A stretch of 64,000 nt of DNA from Cristatella mucedo (GCA_009760855.2 WPIO01000024.1:387001-451000); one strand, 5' to 3'. Shown: positions 15,286-44,700, numbered from the stretch's first letter. Translations and numbers: made by a program. The notes: generated from the letters alone by a model not told the origin.

Positions 15286-18200
15286 CGGCAGCTCATAGGC
15301 AGCCCAAAAGTGTCGTAGCACGACAAAGAGAGGCCAAAATACTCATGTGCCCCCCCCCCCAGGCTTTGAATCAATGAGCTCCCGAGCGGAAGCAGGAGTA
15401 GACTCGTCCATTTCGTCCCACGTGCATGCGCATATTCTATTAGAGCAGTGGTTCTCAATCTGTGGGTCGCGACCCCTTTGGGGGTCGAACGACCCTTACA
15501 CAAGGTTCGCCCAAGACCTTCGGGAAAACACGCATTTCACATTTTGCACACAATTTTGTGGTTGGGGGGTCGCCACAACATGAGGAACTGTATTAAAAAG
15601 TCGGGCATTAGGAAGGTTGATAACCACTGGATTAGAGAATAGCAGGCTATGTGGTTCCTGGGAGTCTATAGAAATTTTGGTGGCTCTTTATCGTTGTCAC
15701 TGTGGTCCCCCTTCACTTCAGAAGTGGCAGCAGATCCTACATTCACAAGCGATCAACTGCAGCCAAGGGCGCTACGATGCCTGCACAATAGCACTTGTCA
15801 AGATGAGCAGCTGGCCGAGACACGAAGCTTTGAGCTTATAATAATAATAATAATTCATTTGCTATAGCGCCCTCAGAAAATGTAATCTCTTTCTAGGCAC
15901 TTTACACATGCTTCATAGGCCGCAGAGGCTATCAATGGGTTTTGAAATGGTCAGATTTTCATGCGGTCGTCGGATCTCTGGTTTGCACTGTTGGTCACGA
16001 GCAGCATCTGCAGTGAACGGCTGCACTTGGTCCGGCCACACAACGCAAGCCACTCGTGATGTGTTTGCAAATTTGAACAGCCCTGACCAATCAGCGTTGC
16101 TAGCATCGAGGTAGATGAGGCCATGCAGTCGTCGAGGGGTAAGGGACCAGGAAACCGCTCAGTGCACTCATCTGGCTTCCTTCCTGCTGACCTGGTCCTC
16201 TCGAAGAATGCCGAACACACGGGATTGATCAGCACGAGACGATCGTGAAAATCGAGCCACTGTAGCGATGACGAGAGACGCTGGTTTCCCGAGGCTGATT
16301 AGCCGAGCTCGGTGACCGGAGGCAACGCGAGCCCGGCAGCTGTGGGATTAGTGCTCAGGCTGCTGGCTCGAGCATAGGCGCAAGGGGCTGGGCATCGTGA
16401 TCGATCGTCGTTATTGGGTTCTTTCCTTAAGCGCCCGAGTGCATGCCCGAATGGACGAGAAGCCTGCTGTGCACTGGTTTGTGATTCGTGCAGCTAGCTT
16501 CACTGGTCCAGTTGTTGGGCACAGGTCACGAGGAAGCAAGACTTCGCTTACTTGCACGACACCGTCAAAAGAGAGAGAGAGAGGAGAGGGGAAGCACTAA
16601 CTTGCTTGAAGGTCCTCTCATTTAATCTAAATGTCGTTGGGAACCTTAATCATGACTCTGATAGTAATTTCTTTTCATTGCCATGATGACCACTGTGGCC
16701 GTCACCTGCATCCCAAAAATGCTCAGGGTTAAGTGTGCTATGTAAAACTTTCCAATGTAACAGCCATTTAATCCTCGGCTTTTTTTGAATATAAAGACTG
16801 AAATACATCCCACATACGTACATGAATGTGCACTCACATGTATACACCATGGCACACACATGCACACACACACACTAACACACATACACACGTTTAAGGA
16901 AAGACACAATGGCTTGACATTGGCTTGTGAAGCCTTGCCTTGTCATAATTGATCCTAAATTATTGTATCTGGGCAACAGAGTTTGTTTTCTGTTAATGGT
17001 TCATAATGATTAGGAATGCCAGAGTAATAAGCCGAAACATCGGTAAGCTTGTGTGACTCTCGCCCCTGATTTGGAAGCCAGGGTAGTCACATTCTTTCAT
17101 GGTGGTGTTTCAATATTCTTCTAGTGTGACTGTAAATCTGACTGCCAATTCAGTCAATATTATCCTGAATAATTTTATGTAGGCACTCATAATTGTGTTG
17201 CCAGCTGTTTGCTTATGTGTAGCCAGCGAACCGAGGACAAGCCTTGTGCTCCTGATATGTGGCCTGTGCATGCAGCAGCAGCCGGTGCTATCAGGCTCCT
17301 GTATCGCTCGTCCTGCAGCGAGTCAGGTGCACAGTCACGTGCATGTGGTAGTGCCTGGGCGTGCCAGGCCCCCCACTGTTCATCCTTGTCATAAACTAAG
17401 TCATTTGAGATTGGCTGATTTGTATGCCTCGTTTGTAAATAGCATTCAGAAGAGCCACAGCGGTTTTTGCTCGTACTTACAAAGGGCAAGGAAGAATAGC
17501 CTGCTACAGGACTAAAACCGCGACCTGAAGTGTGAACACCTCACCCCTACGGCTAATGTAATAATAATAATAATAATAATTCATTTATATAGCACCCTAA
17601 GAGAACTTAATCTCTATTCAGGCGCTTCACATATGCCTCGGAGCTCGAGCCCATGACCTCAGTCAGACCTTGGTCGGGGCGAGCACCTTAACCGCTAGAC
17701 CAAACCAGCAACGTATCTCCGTCTGTAACTCCACAAAGTCATATAGACTATGTGGGTGTTACGCAGGAGAGTTATGTATAGCGCACTCACAACCTAAGCG
17801 GCTTTCGGTACGGATTCGGTAGCCAACAGACCTTGTCTCACGCAACAAAGAGAAAGTGGGAAGCATAGCAGAGTCGGGAGAGCAGTTGAGATAGTGAGAT
17901 AAGACCCTGGGGTGTGCTATTAGCCAACTGCTATAAAAAAGACCAGCTGATTCAGCAGCCTCTTTTTGCATAGCGACAGAAGAGCTTTTACGGCTATTGC
18001 CAACACTTGCAGCAGCTATAAAGTATCGCCCACCACAGGATTCGAATCCATGACCTCGGGCCGAGGTCGTGAAAAGCAACCACCTTCCCTAGTGAGCCAT
18101 CGCGGCTCATCAAAACTAGAAGCTACCTGTCGAGCTGCCAGCGAGCCTGTCAGATTGTTTCCTAGTCGATTCTATTCAAGCGACGCTGCCTCTGCTGCTG

Positions 18201-19505
18201 GTCGCATCTCTTGGCTGTCCAATCTGGCCACGCTGACCTTCGCCCTCCCCTCGTGCAGCTGGCAGCCAACAGGCGTGGCGTGCTCGCTCGCTCGCAGCCT
18301 GGAGAGGCTAGCCGAGGGAAGTGTTTGCCGGCTTCCCCCGCACCGTGTCCAGTGTGAGCTTTTGTGCAGCCCGGCGACATCTTGTTTTCTGTTAGGACAT
18401 CTGGGACAAGCATGGCAGCTACAGCCCTGCCACCGCCGAGCTGCATCTAAGTTGGGCAGCTGTGGCAGCGCCCTCGGCTGACAAGCCCGAAGTAGCGTGT
18501 TCCGAAAAGCAGCAGTTGCAGCTGCTGCTGCTGCATAAGCCTCGCCAGCCACATCGACAGCCGTCGCCAACTGAGGCGCCAGCTGCTGCGGCTGCTGCTG
18601 TGCCAACTCCGGTGCAGCAGCTGCTGCTGCAGGCGTCGGCTTCACTAGCCACCCATGAGGCGGCCGCGACTGCTTCACCGACGGCTTCGCCTGGCTCGCC
18701 GGCGGAGCCGCTCTTTCTTGGCCGCGTGCAGATGCTGCTGCGCTGCTGTGCCGCCGCGGCGGCGGCGGCTCGTGCCGGCGGCGAACCGGGGCAGATTGAC
18801 CGGGCAACGGCGGCCGCGTGGCTCGAGCACGCGCTGTCGGTGTGGCACAAGATGGCCGACGACGACGGCAAGCTGCGGCGTGGCTGGCTGCGGCCGCAGC
18901 AGCTGCGCCCCTGCCCGCCTCTCACCTCGCTGCAGCTCGTCGTGCTGACTGCCGCGTGCGAGGCCGTGGGCGACGAGCTGGCCGGCCTGCAGCAGGCCGT
19001 GGCCGACCGCGCCGAGCAGTTCAAGAAGGCGCACCTGCACTCCATCGACAGCCTGCCGCCCGCTCGCACCCTTGTCGCCGAGCTGTTCCCCGAGTGCATG
19101 GTGCGGCTGCTCGCCGCCTGGATGCGAGGCGGTGGCGCTGCAGGCAGCGACGGTAGCGAGCCACGGCACGGAGCGCCGCAGCGGACGGCAGTGGCAGGCA
19201 GCGACGACGGCTGCTGCAGAGTGGAAGGCTCGAACGACTCGACGTCTGCTGCTACTGCCACTTCCGCTGCCACTTCTTCCGTCGTTTCGGTGCAGCAGCA
19301 GCAGCCCGCTAGGTGCCACGTGGCGCCGCGCGAAGCACGTCGTAGCGCCGGTGGCGAGCCGCTTCCCAAGCAGCAGAAGCAGTCGGCGCCCGAGTCCGAG
19401 TGCCTCTACCCGTTCGTGCAGCTGATCCTCGAGTTTGCCACCAATTGCCCCGTGTCCGGCGTCGCCCACGTGCTCTACTCGCGGTTGTTGCACTCGGTCA
19501 CGTGA
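12588..19505 (+). CDS. Gene of unknown function, partial exon model (first exon, two internal exons, large last exon)
   Basis: Supported exons are 12588-12686 (start MAEPLRLSAFVTAANRLYRR, donor GTAGGC, phase 0), a tentative 14246-14291, 14517-14641 and the terminal 18396-19505. The 14246 exon has an excellent pyrimidine tract and turns phase 0 into the phase 1 that exon 14517 needs, giving '...GCDVLA' then 'GVKLEGINSTDALWFYT'. Exon 14517-14641 has 'RGVFQVAFELHEYAV'. There may be more exons between 14641 and 18396; one phase-compatible candidate starts after CTCGTGCAG at about 18288. I do not recognise the family. The terminal exon encodes 369 aa with an Ala/Gln-rich variable part and two conserved-looking blocks. 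A coiled-coil protein of the CCDC142 type is one idea to test, from a weak impression only. The gene starts head to head with SLC35E3 and hosts a SPIN-like transposon and (AG)n and (GT)n arrays in its introns. Confidence 0.65.
13220..13301. repeat. 41-bp direct tandem duplication
   Basis: Two adjacent copies (13220-13260 and 13261-13301) starting TTCTGTAGCTTGAAA/T differ at only about three positions. Confidence 0.85.
13805..14002 (+). repeat. (AG)n / AGAGGG compound microsatellite
   Basis: About 198 bp of AG with interspersed GGGAGG and GCGAGACAGGG variants, in the first large intron of the unknown plus-strand gene. The long Arg/Glu and Ser/Leu ORFs over it are artefacts. Confidence 0.98.
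14246..14291 (+). CDS. Unknown gene, tentative small internal exon
   Basis: The acceptor 'CTTGTCTGCCGTTTCAG' is strong. It encodes TERGIPLFLGCDVLA and ends phase 1 at a weak donor GTTCGC. It was chosen because it bridges the phase between 12686 and 14517. Confidence 0.35.
14517..14641 (+). CDS. Unknown gene, internal exon
   Basis: Enters with two bases completing a codon and encodes GVKLEGINSTDALWFYT followed by RGVFQVAFELHEYAVQDD and a basic end. It leaves in phase 0 at GTAGCC. The acceptor is CCCCTCAG. The amphipathic, low-complexity-free peptide looks like real coding sequence. Confidence 0.6.
15221..15282 (+). repeat. (GT)n microsatellite
   Basis: About 31 uninterrupted GT units in an intron of the unknown plus-strand gene. 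Confidence 0.98.
15446..15629. mobile_element. SPIN-like non-autonomous hAT transposon (184 bp)
   Basis: The element opens with CAGTGGTTCTCAA and closes with TTGATAACCACTG, a 13-bp terminal inverted repeat with one mismatch. It is flanked by a 7-8 bp duplication (ATTAGAG at 15439-15445 and 15631-15637), as expected for hAT transposition. Inside are 'GTGGGTCGCGACCCCTTTGG' at the left and 'CACAACATGAGGAACTGTAT' at the right, which I recognise as the internal sequence of SPIN_NA elements. It encodes no transposase and would depend on a full SPIN copy elsewhere. The high similarity I perceive to the tetrapod consensus is from memory and needs alignment. Confidence 0.9.
15839..15912 (-). repeat. 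LINE-B/SINE-B type 3' tail fragment
   Basis: An ATA/AAT repeat is followed by the reverse complement of the shared tail ('GCGCCCTCAGAAAATGTAAT', 'CTTTCTAGGCACTTTACA'). Confidence 0.7.
17561..17712 (-). repeat. SINE-B copy
   Basis: Minus-strand element with (AAT)n at its 3' end, the shared LINE-B tail, B box 'GGGCTCGAGC' and the head ending 'GGTTTGGTCTAGCGGTTAAG'. It abuts a LINE-A fragment directly. Confidence 0.8.
17713..17910 (-). repeat. LINE-A 3' UTR fragment
   Basis: Matches the 3' end seen at 1137-1350, including the terminal 'GTTACAGACGGAGATACG' on the minus strand. Confidence 0.75.
17935..18110 (-). repeat. SINE-A copy with clear pol III boxes
   Basis: On the minus strand it has A box TGGCTCACTAGG (consensus TRGYNNANNNG) near 18090 and B box region 'GATTCGAATCC' near 18040, spaced like a tRNA promoter, then the SINE-A body ending near 17940. 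Confidence 0.8.
18396..19505 (+). CDS. Unknown gene, large terminal exon (369 aa)
   Basis: The acceptor is TTTTCTGTTAG, and the open frame starts DIWDKHGSYSPATAELHLSW. An Ala/Gln/Pro-rich linker follows, then a conserved-looking helical block with 'RVQMLLRCC', 'WLEHALSVWHKM', 'LTSLQLVVLTAACEAVGDEL' and 'LFPECMVRLLAAWM'. After a second Ser/Gln-rich linker comes a terminal block 'LYPFVQLILEFATNCPVSG' leading to HVLYSRLL and the TGA at 19503. Third positions are strongly G/C. Overlapping ORFs of similar length in other frames reflect the GC-rich, stop-poor sequence. Confidence 0.75.
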   Translation, partial: DIWDKHGSYSPATAELHLSWAAVAAPSADKPEVACSEKQQLQLLLLHKPRQPHRQPSPTEAPAAAAAAVPTPVQQLLLQASASLATHEAAATASPTASPGSPAEPLFLGRVQMLLRCCAAAAAAARAGGEPGQIDRATAAAWLEHALSVWHKMADDDGKLRRGWLRPQQLRPCPPLTSLQLVVLTAACEAVGDELAGLQQAVADRAEQFKKAHLHSIDSLPPARTLVAELFPECMVRLLAAWMRGGGAAGSDGSEPRHGAPQRTAVAGSDDGCCRVEGSNDSTSAATATSAATSSVVSVQQQQPARCHVAPREARRSAGGEPLPKQQKQSAPESECLYPFVQLILEFATNCPVSGVAHVLYSRLLHSVT

Positions 19506-19783
19506 CAGCTATCGGTCAGTCAGCGTCGGCTGCCTTGCCTGCAAGCTGATCGTAGTCATTGTGCTCGGCTGTGTTCTAGCACGCATTACTTAAGGTCGTG
19601 GTGCGTCAGGTTGCTGTTAAGTTTTTTTTTTTTATTAGTTCATCCTTCCGTGGATTCCATGCGAGCTCCTCTCAAATGGTCTCACATCGAGCGTGCCACC
19701 GTCTAGCTGTCTCGGATGCTGCTTCTGCTCACAGACTGACAGTATGTCAAGTGTGTGTGCCTCTGGTATCGTGCTGTGTATTC

Positions 19784-19789
19784 AATAAA
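19784..19789 (+). terminator. Poly(A) signal AATAAA of the unknown plus-strand gene
   Basis: AATAAA lies 279 nt after the stop codon at 19505. It is followed about 20-40 nt later by a GT/T-rich element (GTGGTGCATTCTTTTTCCTG), the expected layout of a cleavage and polyadenylation site. Confidence 0.75.
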
Positions 19790-19867
19790 AATGCACAGCC
19801 CGGCATCGTGGTGCATTCTTTTTCCTGTGTAGAGCGAACTGGTTGAGTTGAGTACGCAGGCACGCCA

Positions 19868-20238
19868 ACCTCCGAGCACGTGGTGTGATGTGCAGTGATG
19901 GCCAGCGGCTGGCTGAGCTAGCTACAGATTCGTTTCCTCCCTCTTCCCTCCGTCTGACCTCCGAGCACGTGGCGTGATGTGCAGTGATGCCCAGCGGCCA
20001 GTGCTGGCTGAGCTAGCTACAGATTCGTTCCCTCCCTCTTCCCTCCGTCTGACCTCCGAGCACGTGGTGTGTGCAGTGATGCCCAGCGGCCAGCGGCTGG
20101 CTGAGCTAGCTACAGATTCGTTCCCTCCCTCTTCCCTCCGTCTGACCTCCGAGCACGTGGCGTGTGCAGTGATGCCCAGCGGCCAGCGGCTGGCTGAGCT
20201 AGCTACAGACTCGTTCCCTCCCTCTTCCCTCCGTCTGA
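19868..20238. repeat. Minisatellite, four copies of an 89-95 bp unit
   Basis: Units start at 19868, 19957, 20052 and 20145, each beginning ACCTCCGAGCACGTGG and ending CCTCCGTCTG. The last periods are 95 and 93 bp. Copies are nearly identical and keep open frames on both strands, but I see no sign of a real protein. It lies just past the poly(A) site of the unknown gene. Confidence 0.95.
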
Positions 20239-20659
20239 GCTGCAACGTCCATCGTGGGCTCGGCTTTCAACCTGTTTCCTTGGGTGTCAGCGATATCCCG
20301 TAGGATGCTTAGTCCGGTGACCCTACCGACCGCAGTCAATCTTACGCCCATACGAGCGCAAGAGAGTAGGCATATGCAAGAAGCTGCATTTCACTTCTCT
20401 GTAGCCAGGCGATCACCTTTAATTAATGGACCCGTCTAGAATGGCTGCGCCTTCAGCTTGGTGTGTTCCATGTGCATTTGTGCATGTGTCCAGCCTTGTC
20501 GCCATACCAATGTGGCTGCAGCTGCACTTTATTGCTGCCAAGTCTTCTGCCCTAGTTAGCCCTCAGATTGGCTCAAATGCTCATTTCCTTTGCGTAGCTG
20601 GCTCACTCACTGGTGCTCACTCACTGCCTCCCCTCCCTCCCTCCCTCCCCCCATCTTGC

Positions 20660-21090
20660 AGCATATCGACAGCAAGGTTTCACTTAATTTTAGGTCCCTT
20701 CATTTTCTTGCTCGGTTTACATATCCGAAACACTTGTTAATCAGGCATAATGTAGCACCTCTTAAGCTCTTCAGACTCAAGTTGTTTAGGCCATGCTTGC
20801 AACCGATCTCAAACCATTTAGAGACAGTGCCTTCAGCTCCTATGATCCCAGAGCCTGAAACTCGCAACTGACTGACATATCGACATCCACTGACGTGGCA
20901 TTTAAGGAGGTGAAGGCCCACATGTCCCTTACTGCATTTACCCTGTACGTGTGAGTAGTCCTTTGTGTGAACTTACACATGCTGAACTTGTGTATGTCAT
21001 CACCACCCAATTGACATGCTTCCTTTCGGCATACGCAAAGTGCCTAAAAATTGATTCAGTTCCCGTAAGGCACTTTATCATTTTTTTTAT
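20660..21090 (+). repeat. LINE-B 3' fragment
   Basis: Degenerate end of the RT ORF ('TTTTAGGTCCCTTCATTTTC') through the 3' UTR, ending with an altered shared tail near 21075 and a T-rich run. Confidence 0.7.
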
Positions 21091-21714
21091 TATGCTTGTT
21101 ACCATTTTTAGAAGTAATCCGACTGGAAGTCACTCTTACGTTTGGTTTTTTATCGGGTGCCTTTCTATGACCATTGATAAAATCGTCTGAAATGCCGAAC
21201 TTACGAGTCTACTTCGTATCAGAGAGCTTGTGTGTGGGCGCCGGCTAGTCATCGTAGATGTCGCGTTCGAGATTGCCGATCTTGCATTTGACACATTTCT
21301 AGCACAGCTTAGTGGACGTGACGACGATGATTGCTGCGAGGGTGACGATGAAGGTGATAAAGAACACGGAAGGCATTCTGCACGTGCAGGCAGATTGTAG
21401 ACGTATTGCTCTGTTGGTTTACTTCTCTTTGAAGTTATATGCTAGTGTTATGACGTTGGTAAAACGTCACAGGTGATTCTGGTCACACACGAAAAAAGCA
21501 GCACTGAGGTTGTTTTTCCTTTGCTATGGCATGCTACTATCCCAATGGCATCCTGGGGGAGGGGGCCACACTCAATTCTCAAGTACTTGAGGACTAAATG
21601 TAGGGGCTGCACTAGAAAGTGCACAATGCCGGCTTATGTCGTAGGTCTAATCTTGTCAGCTCGAGCAGACCTAAATAGCAAAACCAATAGCTATAAAACA
21701 TGCGGGCGATGTTA

Positions 21715-23250
21715 ATAATAATAGTAATATTAATAATACACTTGATAAAGCTCCCTCAGACAACTCAATCTCTCTTAGGCGCTTTACATTTGCTGCAAAA
21801 GAAAATGCAATTGAATGGTGAGTAAAAAATCATGCTTGACAAACAAATAAAATGAATAACATGGTTAGGGGTGACATGCACAGGGTCAGCATGCAAATGT
21901 GGTTAGTGGCAGCATGCACAGTGTCAGCACGCATAAGCACATCAAGGACGAATCACAGGGACCCATTAAATGCTGTCCTAAATAGGTGTTTTTAAATTCT
22001 TTTTAAATGTGGTCAGATCAGAGAATGTTCAGACGCAGGTCGGGAGAGAGTTCCAGGCTTTGGGAGCATACGAACTAAATGCACGGTCTCCAAAGGATTT
22101 GAGGTTTGTACGGGTTTTTGTAGACTGTTGGATTCCGAAAAGCAGGTGGTACGATGCTTGGCCTGATGGGGGAGTGGATCTGAGAGATAGGCTGGAGCCA
22201 AAGAATGAAGTGACCTAAAAGTGAGCGACAAAACCTTGAAGTCAATCCGTTGCTTGACTGGTAGCCAGTGCAGGTCGGCGAGAAGTGGAGTAATGTTGCA
22301 ACTGCGACGCTCACGACATACAAGCCTAGCTGCGGAGTTTTGCACAAGCTGCAATCGCCTGATCGCACATGCCGGTAGGCCAGTGAGCAGTGAGTTGCAG
22401 AAGTCGAGACGGGATGTGACGAATGCATGGACCAACATAGATGTGGTATCCTCATCTAAACAAGCCCGAATTTTAGCAATGTTATGAAGCTGAAAATAGG
22501 CGGATTTGACTGTGGAGCTGATATGGTCGTCTAACGAGAGGTCTCTTTGGAATATGACACCTAGATTTCGAGCTGATTCAACCAGGGCTATGCTGGCAGA
22601 GCCAATTTTGAGCGTCAGCCTTTCCTATTTCTGAATCACACTGGGTTTGCCCATAACTAGTAAGTTAGTTTTATCGTCATTTAGTTTTAGAAAATTTGCT
22701 GCCATCCACGTGCGAATGTCATCAATACATGCAGCAAGTGAGTTGAGAGAATTTGAGGTGCTTGAAGGCTGGGAGGGATCAAAGCAAAGGTACAACTGAG
22801 TGTCATCTGCATAGAAGTGAAAGCCCAGATTGTGCTTGGTAATCACATCAGCAAGAGGGAGAGTATAATCCGTGAAAAGAACCGGACCTAGCACGAAGCC
22901 CTGAGGTACCTCATATTTCAGAGGTGCCTCAGATCTTTGTCCATTCACGTCAATACTCTGGAGTCTCCCACTGAGATAGGACCTGAACCACTGCAGAGCA
23001 GTGCCAGTGATGCCCAGGCGAGATGAGAGGCGCTCTTGAAGAACTTTGTGATCGATGGTGTCAAAAGCTGCCGAAAGATCGAGCAAAACAAGCAGAGACA
23101 CTCTACTCATGTCTGCATTCCTAAGTAGGTCGTTGTATACCCTAAGCAACGCTGACTCTGTGGAGTGATTAGCTCTAAAGCCAGACTGGAACTTACTAGC
23201 AAGGTGTGAGGTTTCGATATATGAGTTTAGCTGGTCCGCCACGACTCGTT
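21715..23250 (-). mobile_element. LINE-B copy with a well preserved reverse transcriptase domain
   Basis: A 205-codon open frame (23242-22625) carries the RT core: 'FQSGFRANHSTESALL', '[16 protein letters not shown]', 'QWFRSYLSGR', 'VPQGFVLGPVLF' and the catalytic 'FYADDTQL', then 'KLNDDKTNLLVMG'. A 141-codon frame (22438-22013) follows with the C-terminal 'TSRLDFCNSLLTGLP' and 'LADLHWLPVKQRI' blocks, separated by a stop and frame break. The 3' end at about 21715 has the shared tail and an ATT-type repeat. The arrangement fits the CR1/L2 group of non-LTR retrotransposons. The 5' part (endonuclease, ORF1) is missing, so the copy is dead. Confidence 0.9.
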
Positions 23251-23884
23251 CCGAATGTTATGAGTTCTGCCGACGGGCTTGGCTGACATGCCTGATTGGT
23301 ACGCAGAGCTTCGTAATTCGCTAAGCGACCGGCTCCTTTGTAATTCTTGCTACTGATGCCATCCAAATCTAGGTCAATGACGACGTCAGCAAGTAGCTGT
23401 TCAACTCCAAGTGTGTGTGTGTGTGTGTCGTCATCCACGAGTGTGCGATGCCTTCTCGGCTGACCTTAGACCTTCGGGAGACGAAGCAGTGATGGCTGCA
23501 TATGGCAACCCATACTTTCAGATTTAGGAGACGACTCGCTAGTATAGAGCAATGCTTACTGAAAAACTGTTTGGCATCCAAACGGTAGTGTGCGGAAGAC
23601 AAGGTGGACGAGTAGGTCATTGCCTGGCGCGAATCCACAAAGTGCCAGCTATCGGTCTGGCTGCACCGAAGTGGCGAGTTTAATATGAGAAAAAATATAT
23701 AAATACACAAAAACTACACCTCTAAGGACGGAACGCTAATTCGATAATGCGACGCGAGTTGTGGACCTGGCAGCAATGCCTCTTCCACGAGGGGCAATGT
23801 TCTGCTATCCGGGGAGAGGGCATCGATGCAGAACTGGAAGCACTTTCTGCCGAGGCACCGACGGCAAAGCAACATAATTCTCAG

Positions 23885-43213
<19,329 letters not shown>

Positions 43214-43215
43214 GG

Positions 43216-43685
43216 TCAGCCTTCGATGGCCTACAAGTGAGTTTAAAAAAGAGCACGGATCTCAGATATGTAGAAATGCATTCGAATCGTTTGCAAGAAT
43301 TTCACATTAAAATTAAGACAAATTCTTCAGGCTGGCTATATCTGAGGCAGCATTTGGTCGATTGCGCTCATTTGAGTTTCTGCAGTTCGACATAGCACGG
43401 GTGTCAAGATTGCCACTGGTCGCTGAAATCCTCCGTGAAGCCCATAAAATGCAGTGCGCATATACATTTTAAAACTTATCTGCCGCTCACCTACAATTTT
43501 TCTTACGACGAGCTTTGAAATCGAACGAGCACCAACGGCGTATTAAGAAGCCGGTGACTGTGTTTACTCACTTGAGTATCCAATTTCAGAGTTGCGACAT
43601 CAATGAGAAGAAGTAGCAATATTAATACTTCTGCGCATATTCCTGTAGAATTATCTAATGGAATGAGGCCGAACAGAACACCCAT
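43216..43685 (-). promoter_or_regulatory. Probable 5' UTR exon of the ninein-like gene with a spliced upstream ORF
   Basis: A minus-strand segment ending at 43572 has a textbook donor (CAA|GTGAGTAAA). The only ATG-led frame crossing it in phase starts at 43685 and encodes 38 residues (MGVLFGLIPLDNSTGICAEV then a Leu-rich stretch). Spliced to the acceptor at 43231 it adds four codons and stops at a TGA that ends 2 nt before the ninein ATG. This suggests a short hydrophobic uORF that could reduce ninein translation. The peptide could instead be the first exon of another small gene. Confidence 0.4.
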
Positions 43686-44099
43686 CGAGGCAAAACGATG
43701 AGGTTCGAGCCAAGCCCCCAACCGGGTCCGGCAGACGCCATGTTGTTGTAACGACAAGCAGTGCCTATCTGCAGTTAAAAATTGCAAAGAGCAATTGTGT
43801 CTTTTAATTTATCGTAAGTGTAATTTAGATTTAATAACAAAAGTGGTTTTTAAACTTTAATTGAACGGACTAGCCTACATTCTGGTACTCACTTCCATTG
43901 CAATGACCACACCCTTAGACCAACTGTATGTATGCACTGAGGGAGAACAATGCTAAGGATCTCTCCACTGAATTGATTGAGAACGTGACCCCTCATTCTG
44001 TACACAGAATCTGTTAAATGTTCTACGCACCGTCTCCGTAGAGCTGGCCGCATCATTATAATGTTAACAAATTCGATGGACAGTACCCTTCGGGAGGGG

Positions 44100-44700
44100 G
44101 CAAAACGGGCTCGGGCTAGCACGCATTCAGTGGGCCAGTTTTTCGGCCTTCGCAGCGACCCGCCGTTTTCTCTCGCTGTTACTTCTTTGCCACACTTTCA
44201 CGCTTAGTCTAAATCTATCGTGATTAGGCCAAGGCTCTCGATTTTTCTCTCTTTTCGCTGCCTGACTCAAGTCACTCGGTGAATCTGGCGGCGGCGCCCT
44301 CGTCCGTCCGTCAGCTGCACTGACTGCGGCAGCAGCAGTCGCGGTGGCGGCGGCGGCGGCGGCGAGGGAAGCGTCGCATACGGACGCGAGCGTCCCGCCG
44401 GCACGTCTACCGTGGTGAGGAGACTTGTCTGCGGCGCGAGAGCGCACGGAAAGGTTGCCGGCGCGTCGTGACCCCTAGACCGAGCGAGCTGACAGGTGGC
44501 TAGCCCTGCTATCGAAGCATCCCGAACAACCCTCCGGCGACTGGCAGCAGTAAGCAAGTGTCCCGGTCCGCCCCTTGGTGAGGAAAATAACAGCGACTCT
44601 GGCACGACCCCGAAGGGCGACTAAAGACTCTAGTACAGAAAGCGCTAACGCATTCAAGTTAGCCGATGGTTGCGCAGCACGGTAGCGACCAAGCGCATCC
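44100..44700. promoter_or_regulatory. GC/CpG-rich block, candidate promoter of the ninein-like gene
   Basis: CpG-dense sequence with a GGC-repeat run (about 44341-44366), about 1 kb upstream of the ninein start and unlike the AT-rich sequence on both sides. Minus-strand ORFs at 44447-44127 and 44795-44475 span it. I do not recognise them and cannot exclude coding sequence. Confidence 0.4.

Larger units (their letters stand above)
19790..23884. other. Intergenic region between two convergent genes
   Basis: The unknown plus-strand gene ends near 19.8 kb and the ninein-like gene ends at 23885 on the opposite strand. Between them are the minisatellite, two LINE-B copies and otherwise unremarkable sequence (21100-21700, 23250-23880). 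I found no further gene. No obvious AATAAA for the ninein-like gene was identified. Confidence 0.6.

Noticed and set aside
17181-17336. Possible exon of the unknown gene after TGTGTAG
   Set aside because: The acceptor lacks a good pyrimidine tract and the phase-0 frame required by its neighbours contains a stop.
18419-19493. Minus-strand ORFs of 272-316 codons opposite the unknown terminal exon
   Set aside because: Compositional shadows. The plus frame has an acceptor, stop and poly(A) signal and better-ordered helical blocks.
19868-20238. CRISPR-like array
   Set aside because: Units are contiguous near-identical 89-95 bp blocks without distinct spacers, in an animal genome.
19922-20303. 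Repeat protein with 31-residue units on either strand
   Set aside because: Follows from a 93-bp minisatellite period. No start context, no conservation argument, and it lies beyond a poly(A) signal.
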